Shown: positions 6,079 through 8,023 of the stretch, piece by piece
Layout of the letters: each line of letters opens with the position of its first letter
Position numbering within the stretch: position 1 is the first letter of the stretch
Source: CAYFUF01 sp964346245
GTDB taxonomy: Bacteria; Bacillota; Clostridia; Tissierellales; Peptoniphilaceae
Assembly: GCA_964346245.1 (NCBI GenBank)
Contig: CAYFUF010000048.1
Coordinates: forward strand, 1-8,023
Direction: 5' to 3'
DNA: 8,023 nt
Program-made: the position numbers and the translations under genes
The notes under the pieces: generated by a model
Told to the model about the DNA's origin: nothing
Databases searched by the model: none
What the model saw: the letters and a program-made list of their open reading frames with translations, nothing else

Positions 6079-6108
6079 ATGATATCGACAGGCCAAAATA
6101 TAGGTCAA
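6079..6108 (-). promoter_or_regulatory. Promoter of the enzyme-transporter operon
   Basis: On the minus strand TTGACC (complement of 6103-6108) and TATCAT (complement of 6079-6084) lie 18 bases apart, each 5/6 to the sigma-A consensus. The start would be near 6072, leaving a leader of about 50 bases. That leader holds the inverted repeat TGTAG-GTT-CTACA (6044-6056), a possible operator or small hairpin, before the AAGGAG ribosome binding site. Confidence 0.55.
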
Positions 6109-6221
6109 ATTCTCCCGCAAAATAGACAATTTATGGTATATTGAAAATGATACAATTGTTTTAAAGTGTTGATTTTTGGCGTTTCCTGAACGAAAAAATA
6201 TAGAATCATTTTAATTACTTG

Positions 6222-6235
6222 TGCAAATTCTTGCA
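6222..6235. promoter_or_regulatory. Inverted repeat TGCAA-N4-TTGCA, candidate operator
   Basis: TGCAA (6222-6226) and TTGCA (6231-6235) are perfect arms around ATTC. Outer bases add two more matches (TT at 6219-6220 with AA at 6237-6238) beyond one mismatch. It lies between the likely lacI-type promoter and its start codon. It is a plausible binding site for the local regulator, though it lacks the central CG of most LacI-family operators. Confidence 0.35.
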
Positions 6236-6243
6236 TAAAACCG

Positions 6244-6257
6244 TGAAAACGATTTCT
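6244..6257. promoter_or_regulatory. cre-like / LacI-type operator next to the regulator's ribosome binding site
   Basis: TGAAAACGATTTCT fits the catabolite-responsive element pattern TGWAANCGNTNWCA at every position but the last. It is also a near-palindrome around a central CG (GAAA/TTTC arms), the usual form of LacI/GalR-family operators. It directly abuts the AGGAGG ribosome binding site (6258-6263). Binding by CcpA or by the regulator itself would hinder transcription of the regulator gene. The two cannot be told apart here. Confidence 0.5.
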
Positions 6258-6268
6258 AGGAGGAATAG

Positions 6269-7270
6269 ATGGCTGTAACGCTAAAAGAAGTGGCGGAATT
6301 AGCTAACGTACATCCCAGTACGGTTTCTCGCGCCCTGAATAACAGTGGCTATGTACATCCAGATACGAAAAAGAGAATATTAGATGCTGTTGCTGAATTG
6401 AGTTATAACCCTAATGTTCTGGGACACCTGATTCGTAAAGGTAAACGGAGGACGATTGGAGTGGTTGTACCAAATCTGTCCATCGGTATCTTCAGCGAGA
6501 TTGTACAAGAGATTACACAAGAAGCAAGGACTTTGGGCTTTGAAGTTCTATTGAGTGTTACTGGCGATAGGCCAAAATATGAGAAGGAAATCATTGATCG
6601 CCTTCGAACAAATATGGTCGATGGAATAATCATTGCACCCACTGGAGGGAACAAGACGGTGCTTCGTGATGTCAATGCGAGCGGCATCCCCGTGGTTCAA
6701 ATGATTAGAGATCAAGACAAAGAGCTCCCTTGTGTCGTTGGAAATTACTATGAGAATACGATAAGAGCGGTAAAATATCTGGGCTCGATAGGTTGTGAGA
6801 AGATTGCACTCTTGAATGGTCCGGAAGATGTTGGGCCTTTCCAAGAACGATTGGAAGGCTACAAGGTAGGCATGCGCGGCCTAAGACAAGCAAGGATTCT
6901 ACCCGAAGGAGATAGTAAAAAAGATTTCTACGAAAATGGGTTATTGCAGTGCGATAGCCTCCTCGATTCAATGGTTCCCGTCGATGGTATTTTGGTTGTT
7001 AACGAATTACAGGCCATGGGCGTTTATCGATCCATCAAAAACCACGGCCTTAGCGTTCCTTGGGATATAAAGTTAATCAGTCTTACTGGCCACTCAATTG
7101 CTGATCGAATGGAAACTTCCCTGAGCTCAATCGAGTTGCCTCTTGCTCAGATGGGCAAATATGTCGCTGCATTAATGATTGAACTAGCAAAAAAGCAAAA
7201 AGGCTCGAAAACAAAGAAGCGGGTCCGCTTCACTGGAAAACTCATTGAGCGTGAGTCTACGAAATCGTAG
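6269..7270 (+). CDS. LacI/GalR-family transcriptional regulator
   Basis: This 333-residue repressor-type protein has a textbook N-terminal helix-turn-helix: VTLKEVAELANVHPSTVSRA (3-22), followed by the LSYNPN hinge lead-in (about 44-49). The periplasmic-binding-like effector domain starts with RTIGVVVPNLSIGIFSEIVQ and continues through the VDGIIIAPTG segment to the C-terminal ending LIERESTKS. The hinge helix is unusual: where most members have an ARSL-type motif, this one has VLGHLIRKGK, with Ile at the position of the DNA-intercalating Leu. The ATG has a perfect AGGAGG site 5 bases upstream. It is divergent from the enzyme-transporter operon and almost surely controls it, probably with the transported compound or a product as inducer. 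Sugar-type effectors are common in this family but are not implied. Codon use is AT-rich like the rest of the module. Confidence 0.93.
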   Translation: MAVTLKEVAELANVHPSTVSRALNNSGYVHPDTKKRILDAVAELSYNPNVLGHLIRKGKRRTIGVVVPNLSIGIFSEIVQEITQEARTLGFEVLLSVTGDRPKYEKEIIDRLRTNMVDGIIIAPTGGNKTVLRDVNASGIPVVQMIRDQDKELPCVVGNYYENTIRAVKYLGSIGCEKIALLNGPEDVGPFQERLEGYKVGMRGLRQARILPEGDSKKDFYENGLLQCDSLLDSMVPVDGILVVNELQAMGVYRSIKNHGLSVPWDIKLISLTGHSIADRMETSLSSIELPLAQMGKYVAALMIELAKKQKGSKTKKRVRFTGKLIERESTKS

Positions 7271-7396
7271 ATTCATGAATAATATCCTGTCGTGCATCAT
7301 GCTAGCTCTTTACTCCATAGAAAAAGTGCGCCAACTATCTCTATCCCAGACACGTCGCCCAATCAATAAAGCTCGCCATCCTCATGGTCATTACCT
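7271..7396. other. Gene-free right end of the inner module
   Basis: No convincing coding frame, terminator or RNA gene was seen between the regulator's stop codon and the right repeat. The last 20 or so bases (7377-7396) show partial similarity to the bases just left of the left repeat (3673-3690), allowing two one-base gaps. A 10-base palindrome, ATTCATGAAT, lies just after the stop codon. Confidence 0.5.
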
Positions 7397-7450
7397 TAAT
7401 AAATCATTTATTGAATTTTTACAGGTAGGGAGACGTGGGGCATGGCCCTT
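7397..7450 (+). repeat. Right copy of the 54-bp direct repeat
   Basis: It matches 3691-3744 at 52 of 54 bases. It carries the AATAAAT-C-ATTTATT palindrome (7398-7412), a GGGAG stretch that may act as ribosome binding site, and the ATG plus next two codons of the membrane-protein gene starting at 7442. The right-hand gene thus keeps its start at this copy, while the left copy has only a nine-codon stub (ATG at 3736, stop after MVLIQRMYR). Confidence 0.9.
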
Positions 7451-7779
7451 GATACGCTGGTCAAGCTTCTTGTGCTCTACGGCCTAGGCCTGTCCATTTT
7501 TCTATACATTGCCGGACCATCCTCCTCCACGCCCTCTCCAACCTCTTTGGCGCCGTGCTCCCCCAGCTTTTAGCCAACAGCAACCGGCTCGCCTTCTATA
7601 TGCTATTCATGTTCGCCCTCGGCTTGATAGGCCTTTTCCTGCTTCTCAAAAAGAGAAAAGCCCTGCCAACCATAGTTGACAAGGCCGCTATCAAGGAAGT
7701 CGCCACCAACAGTGGCATCTGGCTCTTCGCCCTGCTGACGGCTGTGGTTTATTCTATGGGTTTGGTGTTGGGGAGTTAA
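7442..7779 (+). pseudogene. Small membrane-protein gene with an apparent one-base frameshift
   Basis: From the ATG at 7442 the frame reads MALDTLVKLLVLYGLGLSIF and stays hydrophobic to about 7515, then turns into Ser/Pro-rich nonsense and stops at about 7567. The neighbouring frame takes over smoothly with TILLHALSNLFGAVLPQLLA and continues to a TAA at 7777-7779. Restoring one base near 7514-7516 (GGA to GGNA) joins them into one protein of about 112 residues with three membrane helices and a basic loop (LLLKKRKALPT). I do not recognise the family. The start lies inside the right repeat, so the inner module separates this gene from the sequence that once lay upstream. The break is either a true mutation after that separation or a sequencing error; initiation further in (7555) could still give a shorter product. 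Confidence 0.6.
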
Positions 7780-7809
7780 GGGGGTTGCGCCCTCTTCCCA
7801 CAAGATAAG

Positions 7810-8023
7810 CTACCGCCAAACGGGCCTAAGGGCCTTCAAGTCATCCTCCGACTTATTGGTGTAAAAGGCAACATTACCATCAGACAAGTTTACCCGACTC
7901 ACCACCCTATTGCCGCCCAAGTAAGCATAATTCTCATCAAACACCAGACTCGTTGGTCTGGTCATCTCCAAGGGCCACCCATACCGCAACTCACACCCTC
8001 CACCATCAATTTGGAAAACCAGC
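7810..8023 (-). CDS. 3' end of an unrecognised protein gene (partial)
   Basis: On the minus strand a frame is open from the right edge to a TAG at 7810-7812 and gives 70 residues. It contains VFDENYAYLGGNRVVSRVNL and ends SEDDLKALRPVWR. The alternating polar and hydrophobic pattern with Gly and Asn turns suggests beta strands in a soluble or exported domain. No family is recognised. The rest of the gene lies beyond the window. It converges on the frameshifted membrane-protein gene with only 30 bases between the stops and a weak GGG/CCC hairpin there, too poor to call a terminator. Confidence 0.6.
   Translation of the reverse strand, partial: LVFQIDGGGCELRYGWPLEMTRPTSLVFDENYAYLGGNRVVSRVNLSDGNVAFYTNKSEDDLKALRPVWR

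Noticed and set aside
3691..7450. Composite transposon or insertion sequence
   Set aside because: The 54-bp repeats are direct, non-coding and too short to be IS copies; no transposase or terminal inverted repeats were found.
7245..7487. 80-codon plus-strand frame overlapping the regulator's end and the right repeat
   Set aside because: It starts inside the regulator gene in another frame, crosses the repeat and the start of the next gene, and the peptide resembles nothing known.

Overview
The window looks like chromosomal DNA from a low-to-mid GC Gram-positive bacterium, most likely a Firmicute of the Lactobacillales type. The signs are strong AGGAGG-type ribosome binding sites, Rho-independent terminators with T-runs, a HrtBA-like ABC pair with a divergent TetR-family gene, and a cre-like site. 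The genus cannot be fixed from sequence alone; an Aerococcus-like host is only a guess.

Layout. Bases 1-190 hold the 3' end of an unrecognised gene (+), closed by a terminator. Bases 431-2294 (minus) carry a two-gene ABC transporter operon (permease then ATPase) resembling the heme-exporter pair HrtB/HrtA. A TetR-family regulator lies divergently (2409-2951, +). Bases 3024-3434 (minus) encode a small four-helix membrane protein of unknown role. Bases 3435-3690 are gene-free but hold a structured region with a very strong terminator hairpin. Bases 3691-7450 are the notable part: a module of about 3.7 kb bounded by two 54-bp direct repeats (52/54 identical). It contains a LacI-family regulator (+) divergent from a two-gene operon (minus): a dihydrodipicolinate synthase/N-acetylneuraminate lyase (DapA/NAL) superfamily protein and an Nramp-fold transporter. 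Bases 7442-7779 hold a small membrane-protein gene that starts inside the right repeat and carries an apparent one-base frameshift. Bases 7810-8023 (minus) are the 3' end of another unrecognised gene.

How the genes may work together. The outer ABC/TetR set is probably a toxic-compound (heme-like) efflux unit with its own repressor. The inner module looks like a self-contained uptake-and-cleavage unit: the transporter imports a small molecule, the aldolase/lyase-type enzyme acts on it, and the LacI-type protein senses it and controls the divergent promoters. The transporter has lost the metal-binding signatures of Nramp proteins (DPGN in helix 1 reads GPGA; MPHN in helix 6 reads about AVTT). 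The enzyme lacks the usual DapA tyrosine and arginine positions. Both point to an organic substrate and a chemistry that cannot be named from the sequence.

The flanking repeats and the lower GC of the module (20/60 and 23/60 G+C in two hand-counted lines inside, versus 41/60, 36/60 and 32/60 in three lines outside) suggest it was inserted into the 5' end of the small membrane-protein gene, whose frameshift may be later decay. No integrase, transposase, CRISPR array, tRNA or rRNA was seen.
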